Shown here piece after piece: positions 1 to 8,189 of a stretch of 64,000 bases of DNA. The DNA lies in contig NZ_CP025979.1 of the NCBI RefSeq assembly GCF_002900365.1, forward strand, positions 2,604,001-2,668,000, in the 5' to 3' direction. Each line of letters opens with the position of its first letter. The first letter of the stretch is position 1. The translations under genes and the position numbers were made by a program. The notes beneath the pieces were generated by a model. It ran no database searches, was not told where the DNA came from, and was given only the letters and a program-made list of their open reading frames with translations. The stretch comes from Escherichia marmotae (GTDB taxonomy: Bacteria; Pseudomonadota; Gammaproteobacteria; Enterobacterales; Enterobacteriaceae).

Positions 1-330
1 TTCGCTGGTGGTAGGAAAAGGATAGCTACTGCCATTATATTTTACGGTTCCGGAAAAATTAGATAACACGCCGCCATAAGCTGAACCTCGTTGCAGTGTT
101 ACATAGTCTGTAATGGTTTCCGGGTAATCGTTATGGCAAAAGATCTGCGTCGAAAGATCCACAACCAGGTTTTGCCCCACATTCACTGCGGGCGCAAGGT
201 TAACATAGACATTGGCGCTGCCGCCGCCAATAGGGATAGCCGTACCATTAGCGGTTTTACAGGCGAATGACCAGGCATTTACCGACCAGCCCATCAGCAG
301 TACAGTAAATAAGGTAATAACGCGTTTCAT
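1..330 (-). CDS. fimH: FimH, type 1 fimbrial tip adhesin (N-terminal part, cut by window edge)
   Basis: Mannose-binding tip adhesin of type 1 fimbriae. Only the first 110 codons are present; the rest lies left of the window. The start ATG follows the fimG stop by a short gap. A 21-residue signal peptide ends in NAWS, giving mature Phe1. The visible lectin-domain residues that line the mannose pocket are all there: Phe1, Asn46, Asp47 and Asp54 of the mature protein. Allelic positions that vary among isolates read Ala27, Asn70 and Asn78. It is the last gene of the fim operon, so its expression depends on the fimS switch upstream of fimA. Identification is by recalled near-identity to K-12 FimH. 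Confidence 0.97.
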   Translation of the reverse strand, partial: MKRVITLFTVLLMGWSVNAWSFACKTANGTAIPIGGGSANVYVNLAPAVNVGQNLVVDLSTQIFCHNDYPETITDYVTLQRGSAYGGVLSNFSGTVKYNGSSYPFPTTSE

Positions 331-348
331 TACAATCATCTCTTCGGG

Positions 349-852
349 TTAGCTGTAGGTATAGGTGATGCTAATCACTGCCTGAATGGTTCCCTGGGTG
401 GCACCACCATTTACCGTCAATGCTCTGACCTGCAACGGAAAGTGCGCAGATTGAGAGGAATCATCCACCTGAACAGTTTTGGTTGCGCCGGTGTTCAATG
501 TGTTGCCGTTGTCATCCTGTAGCTCTAACTGGATGTTTTGCGCGGTTCCCTGGTTTTTATAATATCCGGTGCTGTCAGCCGCCCCGCTGAAACTGGCGGT
601 GACTCTGGACGTTCCCACCGGACAATTCGTCAACTCAAGCGCAACATCATGCCAGGACGATGCCGCTCCGGCAGACATCAGGCTGAAAGAATAAAGATCG
701 CCGAGATCAACCGTGGCATTGGTGGTGGAAACTGTGCACGGTTTGGCGACGACCTTACCATTCACCGTAATGGTGACATCGGCTGCCCGTACCGTCGCGC
801 TTGCGAGCGCCAACATTGCCGCCAATAAATACCCACGTTTGCGCCATTTCAT
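349..852 (-). CDS. fimG: FimG, type 1 fimbrial tip-fibrillum minor subunit
   Basis: Minor pilin linking FimF to FimH in the tip fibrillum. The protein is 167 residues from the start at MKW, the usual family length; an in-frame ATG two codons upstream is possible but gives a non-family N-terminus. It has a signal peptide ending around VRA-AD, a conserved disulfide pair (Cys in KPCTV and in TNCPVG), and the C-terminal alternating pattern ending in TYTYS that forms the donated G strand contact in pilins. It lies between fimF (12 bp) and fimH (18 bp) on the same strand, which fits one operon. Confidence 0.97.
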   Translation of the reverse strand: MKWRKRGYLLAAMLALASATVRAADVTITVNGKVVAKPCTVSTTNATVDLGDLYSFSLMSAGAASSWHDVALELTNCPVGTSRVTASFSGAADSTGYYKNQGTAQNIQLELQDDNGNTLNTGATKTVQVDDSSQSAHFPLQVRALTVNGGATQGTIQAVISITYTYS

Positions 853-864
853 GAGCATCTCCAG

Positions 865-1395
865 TTACTGATATTCAAGAGTGAAGGTTGCCGTGGCATT
901 GATATGCCCCGCAGTGACAGGCACCTGTGTCGCCATTAGCCGGGCGTAAAAATTCAGCGTATTTGGTTTACCCGGCGTCAGGGTCGTCCACGAAATCGCG
1001 GACGATGGGGCATTAAGTGGTATCTGATTTTGTTGCTCATTCAGAAGCTGTATTCCCAGTCCCGCAGCCGCTGACACAGTCTTTTCAAGTGCAAGCAGGT
1101 TGGAATTATGGCTATCTGCAACACCGGTAAATCCGATCTTTACAGCAGAGACGGCATTACCACAGGGTGACAGCAAAATACGAAAAGGAACGACCGGAGT
1201 CGTCGCCCCAATGTTGTTAAATTGCTTCGCCGCATTTTCCAGCAAATCAACGGTAAAATTGGTTGATTCAACTGCCACACTACAGCCGTTATCCCTGACA
1301 TAGCCGCGGATAGTAATCGTGCTATCCGCAGCCAAAGCGTGACTGACAACCAGCCACAAAAAAGCGCACAGAAGATAAAAAGGTTTGCTTTTCAT
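865..1395 (-). CDS. fimF: FimF, type 1 fimbrial tip-fibrillum minor subunit
   Basis: Minor pilin that joins the FimA rod to FimG. The chosen ATG gives 176 residues, the K-12 length; a GTG codon directly before it adds one residue. A signal peptide (hydrophobic FYLLCAFLWL stretch) is cleaved near ALA-AD. Two cysteines (NGCSV and SPCGN) form the pilin disulfide, and the protein ends in the FTLEYQ pattern typical of chaperone-usher pilins. It follows fimD by 9 bp. Confidence 0.96.
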   Translation of the reverse strand: MKSKPFYLLCAFLWLVVSHALAADSTITIRGYVRDNGCSVAVESTNFTVDLLENAAKQFNNIGATTPVVPFRILLSPCGNAVSAVKIGFTGVADSHNSNLLALEKTVSAAAGLGIQLLNEQQNQIPLNAPSSAISWTTLTPGKPNTLNFYARLMATQVPVTAGHINATATFTLEYQ

Positions 1396-1404
1396 CACGC
1401 CCCC

Positions 1405-4041
1405 TTAACGACATTCAACTGATAGCTGGGTTAATAACTGCTGCTGACTCTCAGGTGGCAGTTTGTAATCTGCGACACAGTGAGCATTCTCCCCTTCTCC
1501 CCATTTCACCTGAACTTTTCCCGCTAAAGGCATCCCGCTGAGGTAAACCTGGCCATTATCCGCAACAATGCCGCTACTCTGGCTACTCTCTGATGTGACC
1601 ATCGCACCAAACGGCAGCGGCTTATTATTGTGGGTCAGCGTCATGAGTAGTTTTATCCCAACGCGCGCTTTAAACTCTGCTCGCACGATTGCCCCACGGG
1701 TGGGAACAACGTTAGCGACCGCGTTATCTAAATCGACGTTATCAGCCAGGGTATTGGTATCCAGTGCCACTCTATTTTCCCGATATTCAGTGGCATAAGG
1801 CAGCACGGCATAACCGCGCCAGTCGGTACGAACACCTGTCTGGTTTTCGACTTTTACATCTTTTGCTCCAGGCGCTTTAATCAGCACAACCGTATCGTTT
1901 AACGGCTGCCCCAGCGTTACGCCATTGGCATGGGCCAATACCCCACCGCTGACTCCGTAATAGACCTGCTTAATATCATCGCTATGGCTGTAACCTATGT
2001 TGGCATTGCCATAACCGCCGCGATAATTCAGCGCTGCGTAGCCTGTACTTCCGCTATTCCCATCGCCACTTCCGGCATATCCGGTTTGTACGCTGTAGCT
2101 TAGGTTGTTGTCTTCCAGCAACGTACCGTATACACCGGCCAGGTTGGTCATCCGACCATTGAGATCGTGTGACATGCTGTAGCTGGCACTGGCATGTCGC
2201 CACTGAGATTTACTGTCAGAACGCAGCCAGTGGCTGAAAGGAATATTGACGTTAAGAGCCAACATCTGATCTCGTCCTTTTTGCCAGGCGTTTTTCGTCA
2301 GGCTATAGCTGAGCGTCCAGTTGATATCCTCGAATGCGGTATTTAATCCGGCCTGGAATTGCTCATCGACATTACTCGTTCCCCAATAAGTCTGATGGCT
2401 ACCACTCAAATAAAGTGTTGATGTGCGCCCAACTTGCTGAGTGACAGTAAGTTGTAATTTTCCGCGTTTGTTATAAGCGAGGTTGTAATAGTCGGTGAAT
2501 TTCGGCTTAACCTGAATAACACCATCCTGCGTTTCAATGTTGTAGCCATTCATTCGGCGGTATGTTGTATCAGCGAAATTGAAATATCCGCTGGTCGAAT
2601 AGCGGTAACCCACTAACTGAATATTCGTGCCTGACTCATTGAGCGATTTGTTATAAAGAAAACGCACTGATTGTCCGTCATGCTGACTTTCATCGGGAAG
2701 TGTGGCATTAGCCTGCGTCATATCTACGGACATAGCCCCCAATGTCCCCATGTTTTTCCCGACACCGAAATTAAAAGCACGATAACGATCCGCCAGTTGA
2801 GTACCGCCGTATATTGTCCAGCCAGCCGGGAGGCCGTGGAGTAACGTACTCTGGAAAAAGCGGGGGTTTTCCTGTTGCGCATTACCACTGCGGTACTCTC
2901 CAGCCGTAATGGAATAACGTGTATGTCCCTCACGCTGCAGGAGCGGTACTGACGAATAGGGTACGGTAAAGATCTGTGTGCTGCCGTCGGCCTCTTTAAT
3001 CGTTACCTGCAAGTCACCACTATTACCTGCAGCATAGAGATCATTAATAGTAAAAGGCCCCGGTGGCACCGTACTATTATAAATGTCATACCCGTTCTGT
3101 TTAATAGATACTTGTGCAGTACCACGTGCAATACCGTGGATCACCGGGGCAAATCCTCTCTGGCTATCGGGTAACATATTGTCATCTGAGGCCAACTGTG
3201 CGCCGCGAAAGTTAATACCATCGAAAATATCGCCCTGGGTATAACCATCGCCCAACGTCAGGCGAGAACGTAACGGAATTATGTCTCGCTCAAGCCAGGT
3301 ATTGATATGTTGCCATTTATTTTTGCTACCTGATGAACTGCCGCTACTGTTATAACTCCAGGTAGTATTGTCGCGTAAACGCCACGCACCAATATTTAAC
3401 CCACTCTGCAGGTTTAAATATGCATAATGGCTGTTACCCCCAATCCGATTCTGCACACTATTTCCACTGAAGTTATAATTGAGTAATCCGGCATTAATAC
3501 CTGAATCCCACAACTCTGGTGGAATATAGCCACGCGCACGCTGATTCATAAATGCCTGCGGGATCGTGAGGTTAAGCCGCTGCAGGCCAACATCTAAATG
3601 CGCAGTGGCTTCATTGATCATCGAAGTTAATGGTACGCAGGCATCAGCCGCCAGCAGATTCATACCGGAAACAGAGGCCGTATTCAGCCCCATACTGGCG
3701 AGTTGTGCGCGTGTCAGACAAGGGACAATCCCTTGTTCACTCTCCCCCGTATTAAACGTGACATCTCGTGTTGCCATATAACCATTATTCATATAGATAT
3801 CGACACGATACGTTCCCGGCGGTAATTCTTGTCCATTTTCAAAACTCGATAAATCGGCAACAGCCTGAGGATCATCCGCTAAAAAGCGCGGGTTAAAATA
3901 GAGTTCGGCAGATGAAAAAGGTGCCTGTGCAGCAAATGCACAGGCAACAGAGAGCCGGATAAAAAAACCAGCCAGACAAGGCTTACGATTATGCAAGCAT
4001 TGCGTGTTTCGCTGGTAAAATCTTAAATTCAGATATGACAT
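1405..4041 (-). CDS. fimD: FimD, outer-membrane usher of type 1 fimbriae
   Basis: Outer-membrane pore that receives chaperone-subunit complexes and assembles and secretes the fimbria. Length is 878 residues, as in K-12. From the N-terminus: a long signal peptide; the periplasmic N-terminal domain beginning ELYFNPRFL that binds FimC complexes; a 24-strand barrel rich in aromatic and glycine residues interrupted by the plug domain (around IKQNGYDIYNSTVPPG); and two C-terminal periplasmic domains holding the last cysteine pair (AHCVADYKL and VECR). No frameshift or stop is seen. It lies 66 bp downstream of fimC. Confidence 0.97.
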   Translation of the reverse strand: MSYLNLRFYQRNTQCLHNRKPCLAGFFIRLSVACAFAAQAPFSSAELYFNPRFLADDPQAVADLSSFENGQELPPGTYRVDIYMNNGYMATRDVTFNTGESEQGIVPCLTRAQLASMGLNTASVSGMNLLAADACVPLTSMINEATAHLDVGLQRLNLTIPQAFMNQRARGYIPPELWDSGINAGLLNYNFSGNSVQNRIGGNSHYAYLNLQSGLNIGAWRLRDNTTWSYNSSGSSSGSKNKWQHINTWLERDIIPLRSRLTLGDGYTQGDIFDGINFRGAQLASDDNMLPDSQRGFAPVIHGIARGTAQVSIKQNGYDIYNSTVPPGPFTINDLYAAGNSGDLQVTIKEADGSTQIFTVPYSSVPLLQREGHTRYSITAGEYRSGNAQQENPRFFQSTLLHGLPAGWTIYGGTQLADRYRAFNFGVGKNMGTLGAMSVDMTQANATLPDESQHDGQSVRFLYNKSLNESGTNIQLVGYRYSTSGYFNFADTTYRRMNGYNIETQDGVIQVKPKFTDYYNLAYNKRGKLQLTVTQQVGRTSTLYLSGSHQTYWGTSNVDEQFQAGLNTAFEDINWTLSYSLTKNAWQKGRDQMLALNVNIPFSHWLRSDSKSQWRHASASYSMSHDLNGRMTNLAGVYGTLLEDNNLSYSVQTGYAGSGDGNSGSTGYAALNYRGGYGNANIGYSHSDDIKQVYYGVSGGVLAHANGVTLGQPLNDTVVLIKAPGAKDVKVENQTGVRTDWRGYAVLPYATEYRENRVALDTNTLADNVDLDNAVANVVPTRGAIVRAEFKARVGIKLLMTLTHNNKPLPFGAMVTSESSQSSGIVADNGQVYLSGMPLAGKVQVKWGEGENAHCVADYKLPPESQQQLLTQLSVECR

Positions 4042-4107
4042 TATTCCTCCGGTTTAAAATCACCCGGCAGTCAATTCTTTTTATTCAGGCGAAAAATTCC
4101 CCCTGCG

Positions 4108-4833
4108 TTATTCCATTACGCCCTTCATTTTTGGGGTAAGTGCACCATAATCATTTATTGTTCGATAAGTTATGCTGCTTCCGGCATCAGAAGGCAATTT
4201 AACCGTGCTTTCGCCCATTGGAGGCACCAATGCATTATCAAGAATCCGAGTTCCGGCATTAAGCTCTGTTACCGTCAGGTAATAGGGTGTCGGGTTAATC
4301 AGCGTCAGAGAATTTGTGCCGCGACGGAATCTTAATTTTTCTGCGGCCTGATCGGGTGGCAACGCTAATTTAGCCGGGCGGTAATAGAGTTTAATGCGGC
4401 TGATTATCGCGAGCTGTAACGTATTCTCGTTCAATTTTGATTTATCCATTGACGGAATCGCTTTTACATTCATCCAGAACAAACTTTCCCGATCCTGCGG
4501 CAATTGATTATTTGTGGCATCAAGAATACGCAGGGTATTCTCTTTTTTTCCCTTCATCGCAAACAGAGGTGGCGTCACGATAAAACGACCATCCTTTACA
4601 CCATCAGCATTTTCTACCCATGATTGAATTAAATAAGTGCTATTTTCATCATTATTTGTCACGGCAAGTTGAACTTGTTTTTGCCCTGCCGGATAAATTA
4701 CGCGAGTCGCACCTAATGCCACTCCCGCTTCAGCGCGTCCGGCAAGCATCATTGCAACGATCATCAGGATACCTGCCAGTAAGCAGAATGTTATTTCCTG
4801 CGATTTTCTTACATTGACGTTTTTATTACTCAC
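4108..4833 (-). CDS. fimC: FimC, periplasmic chaperone of type 1 fimbriae
   Basis: Boomerang-shaped chaperone that donates a beta strand to pilins and delivers them to FimD. The start is a GTG (VSNKNV) giving 241 residues, the family length; an upstream in-frame ATG would add 12 non-conserved residues. A hydrophobic signal peptide ends at RAEA, and mature FimC starts GVALGATRVIYPAG, containing the subunit-anchoring Arg8. The second anchor lysine lies in the SRIKLYYRPAKL strand, also visible. It follows fimI by 36 bp. Confidence 0.97.
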   Translation of the reverse strand: MSNKNVNVRKSQEITFCLLAGILMIVAMMLAGRAEAGVALGATRVIYPAGQKQVQLAVTNNDENSTYLIQSWVENADGVKDGRFIVTPPLFAMKGKKENTLRILDATNNQLPQDRESLFWMNVKAIPSMDKSKLNENTLQLAIISRIKLYYRPAKLALPPDQAAEKLRFRRGTNSLTLINPTPYYLTVTELNAGTRILDNALVPPMGESTVKLPSDAGSSITYRTINDYGALTPKMKGVME

Positions 4834-4869
4834 TGTCCTGTTCCTGTTATCACAATATCTGCTGAACAA

Positions 4870-5409
4870 TTACTGATAGGTTAAGGAGAACCAGGCCTGA
4901 GCATTAGCCATGCCGCCAGTAACCCAACGCCCTGTTGCGCGATATTTAGCAATGAAATGTAGCGAAGTCGCGCCTGAGTAAAGCCGTTTCCAGTGTATTG
5001 GTGGACGATTAATCGGTACGAGGTTTCCCTCGTCATCAAACAAGGCAATACCAACATTGGTTGCAATTCCCGGCCCCTCACCCACAGAAAGCACATCCGG
5101 ATTTTTGCCATCAGCGACACCGTGAAACGCCACGCCCACACGTTCACTCACCACCGTGCTACATTCCCGTAAATGAATAACAAACGGCACCGGGGCGCTA
5201 TCTTCCCCTACCGCATGAAACCGGTTACTACTGATTTGCCCCATATTGACCGTCATTTGTTTATCACCAGCTTCAATCCGGCAAGCTTCCGCAATAATGA
5301 CGCCCTGAAATTGCATATTTCCACCGGGCAACGTGGTGTTCCATTTATTTCCGGCCAGTGCAAACATCGGCAGTAACGACGCTACTAGAAATAATTTCGT
5401 CCTTTTCAT
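4870..5409 (-). CDS. fimI: FimI, fimbrial subunit-like protein
   Basis: Pilin-family protein encoded between fimA and fimC; it is required for normal fimbriation in E. coli and has been proposed to terminate or anchor the rod. The start at MKRTKL gives 179 residues as in K-12; ten further upstream in-frame codons are not part of the family protein. It has a signal peptide, a cysteine pair (AEACRIEAG and LRECSTV), and the terminal WFSLTYQ pilin motif. It is in the fimA operon orientation, 66 bp after fimA. Confidence 0.95.
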   Translation of the reverse strand: MKRTKLFLVASLLPMFALAGNKWNTTLPGGNMQFQGVIIAEACRIEAGDKQMTVNMGQISSNRFHAVGEDSAPVPFVIHLRECSTVVSERVGVAFHGVADGKNPDVLSVGEGPGIATNVGIALFDDEGNLVPINRPPIHWKRLYSGATSLHFIAKYRATGRWVTGGMANAQAWFSLTYQ

Positions 5410-5475
5410 CGTTATTTTTATCGCGCAGGGGGCGGGCATCCTTGCCCATAATTATTTCCCTAAAACCTGAGTGGA

Positions 5476-6030
5476 TTATTGATACTGAACCTTGAAGGTT
5501 GCATCCGCATTAGCAGCACCCGGGGTTGCGACACCCGTTGCATAATAACGCGCCTGGAACGGAATGGTGTTGGTGCCATTATTCAGGGTTGTTTGTGCGC
5601 TAAATGTCGCACCGTCCAACGTCAGCGCATTGCCTGTTCTGTCAAGGATCTGCACACCAACGTTTGTTGCGCTACCTGCAGCAGAACTCTGCAGAGCCAG
5701 TACTTTAGGATTAGTGCTGTCAATCGCTGTGCCCAAGAAGGCAACAGCGGCTGTGCTTGCAACAGCAGTATCGCAATCATTCAGTTGAATGTTAAAACCG
5801 ACAGCAGAGCTGGTTGCTCCAGCCTGCTTCAGAGTAGCAGTACGAACCTGGCCCAACTGAACGGTTTGATCAACAGAACCAGCATCAACCGCACAAGCAG
5901 CATTAACGATTTCCCCTTTAAAGTGAACGGTCCCACCATTTACCGTCGTGGGAGTAGTATCGGCCAAAGCCGCTGTAGAACTGAGGGACAGCGCCGACAG
6001 AACAACAATTGCCAGAGTTTTAATTTTCAT
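5476..6030 (-). CDS. fimA: FimA, major type 1 pilin
   Basis: Structural subunit that polymerises into the rod. The start is at MKIKTL, preceded by a good ribosome site (AAAGGAAAG), and gives 184 residues. The signal peptide ends AALA; the mature N-terminal donor strand reads TTVNGGTVHFKG; the disulfide cysteines lie in NAACAVD and NDCDTAV. Compared with K-12 (182 residues) the mature N-terminus carries a DTTPT insertion and there are scattered substitutions, as expected for a variable surface antigen. Its only strong promoter sits inside fimS and points away from it in this sequence. Confidence 0.97.
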   Translation of the reverse strand: MKIKTLAIVVLSALSLSSTAALADTTPTTVNGGTVHFKGEIVNAACAVDAGSVDQTVQLGQVRTATLKQAGATSSAVGFNIQLNDCDTAVASTAAVAFLGTAIDSTNPKVLALQSSAAGSATNVGVQILDRTGNALTLDGATFSAQTTLNNGTNTIPFQARYYATGVATPGAANADATFKVQYQ

Positions 6031-6148
6031 ACTGCTTTCCTTTTTAAATCTACGTATAAATCGACATGGGCAGTCGTTCTGTACACTTTGTTCAGATAGA
6101 TAGTTTGACTGCCAACACTGCACAGTTTTCCCCCAAAAAATGAAACAT

Positions 6149-6157
6149 TTGGGGCCA
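6149..6157 (+). repeat. fimS inverted repeat, fimA-proximal (IRR)
   Basis: TTGGGGCCA, a perfect 9-bp partner of the repeat at 6454-6462; recombination site for FimB and FimE. Confidence 0.95.
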
Positions 6158-6413
6158 TTTTGACTCATAGAGGAAAGCATCGCTCGCTTACTTATTTAGT
6201 TTATTCGTTGGATTAATGAACTTTATTTAATTGATTTTATAGATTTTTATGCTATCTGAGGTGGTTTTTGAAGAGAAGAATGAGGAAGTTGCTTCGAGAG
6301 TCAGAAACGCTATCTTTACGTAACGCGGAGGCAATGTGAAATTAATTTACAAGAGAAATAATTTACATATCAAATGGTTAGCTGGTTTTCGTCGATTTTT
6401 TATATTTTTATGC

Positions 6414-6443
6414 TTGAGAAAAAACACAAAACTTTTTTATGAT
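6414..6443 (+). promoter_or_regulatory. fimA promoter, pointing away from fimA
   Basis: -35 TTGAGA at 6414-6419 and -10 TATGAT at 6438-6443 with an 18-bp spacer, matching the known fimA promoter. In this orientation it transcribes rightward out of the switch, antisense to fimE, so it cannot express fimA. Inversion of the 314-bp segment would place it directly upstream of fimA. Confidence 0.85.
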
Positions 6444-6453
6444 ATGGACAGTT

Positions 6454-6462
6454 TGGCCCCAA
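6454..6462 (-). repeat. fimS inverted repeat, fimE-proximal (IRL)
   Basis: TGGCCCCAA on the plus strand, the reverse complement of the repeat at 6149-6157. Confidence 0.95.
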
Positions 6463-6509
6463 TTGTCTTGTATTAATCTAATTTTTTATTTTTTTATCAA
6501 TAGGTTACA

Positions 6510-7106
6510 TTAAGCCTCTTCTCTTTTTAAATTTTCATTTATTAGATTATTTCTTTCCCATAATCCGGCAAAACGTGCGGCATTACTGGCGGTATAACGC
6601 ACAGTATGGCGAATATTTCGATGCCCCAGATAATCCTGAATTAAACGAGTATCTGCACCGCGCTCGGCCAGTTCATAACCGCAAGCATGTCTTAACATAT
6701 GAGGGTGAGTCTGCGTCACGGTTCCAGCTTCAACACCCGCATCACGAATGATGCGATAGGCCTGCTGGCGAGAAAGTCGGCTTCCACGACGAGAAATAAA
6801 TATGGCATCGGTCTGGTCAGCACCTTTCCAGTTAGAACGTTCAAGGGTCCAGCGTTCTACAGCCTCACGCTCGTCGAAACGTAGTGGATGGACAGTAGAA
6901 AATCCGTTCTTCAGCCGACGAATATTTATCCGGCCTTCATTGAGATCAAGATCCTGATAATGAAGATCAAGTAGCTCACTAATACGCATCCCGTGCCGAT
7001 ATGCCAACAGAATAAGACAATAATCTCTGGCTCCCGTTGCCCCATAGCAAACCGCTTGCATCATTGCCTGAACTTCTTTACCGGTAAGATAGCGACGTTT
7101 ACTCAC
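6510..7106 (-). CDS. fimE: FimE, tyrosine recombinase (ON-to-OFF biased)
   Basis: Site-specific recombinase that turns fimS mainly from ON to OFF. It has 198 residues, as in K-12. Tyrosine-recombinase residues are visible: the N-proximal Arg in HGMRISEL, the HMLRHACG box (H-x-x-R), the GHRNIRHT box, and the nucleophilic Tyr in VRYTASNA. It lies 47 bp from the right repeat of fimS, so its transcript runs into the switch and is known to be affected by switch orientation. The gene is intact, which means an OFF-promoting activity is available. Confidence 0.97.
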   Translation of the reverse strand: MSKRRYLTGKEVQAMMQAVCYGATGARDYCLILLAYRHGMRISELLDLHYQDLDLNEGRINIRRLKNGFSTVHPLRFDEREAVERWTLERSNWKGADQTDAIFISRRGSRLSRQQAYRIIRDAGVEAGTVTQTHPHMLRHACGYELAERGADTRLIQDYLGHRNIRHTVRYTASNAARFAGLWERNNLINENLKREEA

Positions 7107-7586
7107 AATAGTAGTACTCCTGAACTGGGTTATATTTGAATGAATACCTATAGGAAAACCTCAATCGGTTAAAATTAGCCCAATAGATAAAAAGATAATC
7201 ACACACGACATTGAGCGATTATCAGACGTTCACATTAAATATCATACAAAAATAAAATATCACTGATGTGACAAAATCTATTTTCATTGATTTAATTCAA
7301 TATAACAATAGAGTAAACAGAATTAACTTCCAGTTGCTTAAAAAAATAAAGAAAAAAACACAATGAGGTAAGAACTTAGGTGATGTGTAAATTTATGAAT
7401 GATTTTGTTTGTTTATTTTAAAAAAATAAAACCATTGTGGTTTGTATGGCTGCGGTTAAACCAATGTTTATTCTGATAATTAATGATTATACTTACAATA
7501 ACATCAATTAATAAATGGTTAATTATTATTGATACATCGTAAGAATAATGTGGTTTTTAACACCATCCATGGTATCTCATCCGTTT
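7107..7586. other. fimB-fimE intergenic region (AT-rich)
   Basis: 480 bp without a supported gene. It is very AT-rich with many A and T runs, as in K-12 where it carries the fimE promoter and H-NS-bound DNA. No individual operator could be assigned from the sequence. Confidence 0.6.
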
Positions 7587-8189
7587 TTATAAAACAGCAT
7601 GGCGTTGCCGACCTCTGGGGCTATCCCAGATACCGTAAAAACGCCCTGCATTACTGGCGGTATACCAGACAGTATGACGAATATTACGATGGCCAAGATA
7701 ATCCTGGATAAGCCGTGTATCTACTCCCATATTCGCCAAAGCAAAACCACATGAATGACGTAACATGTGAGGATGAATCTCTAGTGATAATCCAGCATTA
7801 TCACCTGAAGTAGAGATGATTTGATAAAACTGTTGACGAGAAAGAGGATTCCCCTTGCGTGACAAAAACACCCACTCGCTCTCAGCATGTGGATAAGAAG
7901 TACGCATACTCAACCAGTTTTTTAAAGCCTGAACTTCTTTGTTTAAGAGCGGGTGTGTCGTTGAAAAGCCTTTTTTTAATCGATGGATATATATACACTT
8001 TGCCTTAAGATCAATATCTGAAATTCTCAATCGACAAATTTCACTCGCCCGGAAGCCATGAATAAAACAAAGTAAAGTCAGACAATAATTACGTGCAGCA
8101 TAAGGCCCGGTATTTGCTGCTTTAAGGAGTAACTCGATTTCACTGTGGGTCAGGAAGTTCCTTTTTTTGTTATCAGCCTTATTCTTCAT
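7587..8189 (-). CDS. fimB: FimB, tyrosine recombinase (bidirectional switch)
   Basis: Recombinase that inverts fimS in both directions and is needed to turn fimbriae ON. Length is 200 residues as in K-12. Catalytic boxes match FimE: Arg in HGFRASEI, HMLRHSCG, GHRNIRHT and Tyr in VWYTASNA. It is encoded upstream of fimE on the same strand, and its expression in E. coli is repressed through NanR and NagC sites far upstream, one of which is still recognisable at 9217-9236. No lesion is seen, so an OFF-to-ON activity remains. Confidence 0.97.
   Translation of the reverse strand: MKNKADNKKRNFLTHSEIELLLKAANTGPYAARNYCLTLLCFIHGFRASEICRLRISDIDLKAKCIYIHRLKKGFSTTHPLLNKEVQALKNWLSMRTSYPHAESEWVFLSRKGNPLSRQQFYQIISTSGDNAGLSLEIHPHMLRHSCGFALANMGVDTRLIQDYLGHRNIRHTVWYTASNAGRFYGIWDSPRGRQRHAVL

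Larger units (their letters stand above)
6149..6462. promoter_or_regulatory. fimS: fimS invertible promoter element, phase-OFF orientation
   Basis: The 314-bp segment is bounded by perfect 9-bp inverted repeats, TTGGGGCCA at 6149-6157 and TGGCCCCAA at 6454-6462, exactly the known size and repeat of fimS. FimB and FimE invert it by site-specific recombination at these repeats. The fimA promoter inside it (6414-6443) reads rightward, toward fimE and away from fimA, so the sequenced molecule is in the OFF state. The rest of the element is AT-rich, in keeping with the IHF and Lrp sites known to lie there, which were not mapped individually. Confidence 0.96.

Noticed and set aside
5479..6180. Longer fimA reading frame that runs upstream into fimS (start near 6180)
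   Set aside because: The extension crosses the invertible element and has no pilin features; the real start at 6030 has a ribosome site and signal peptide.
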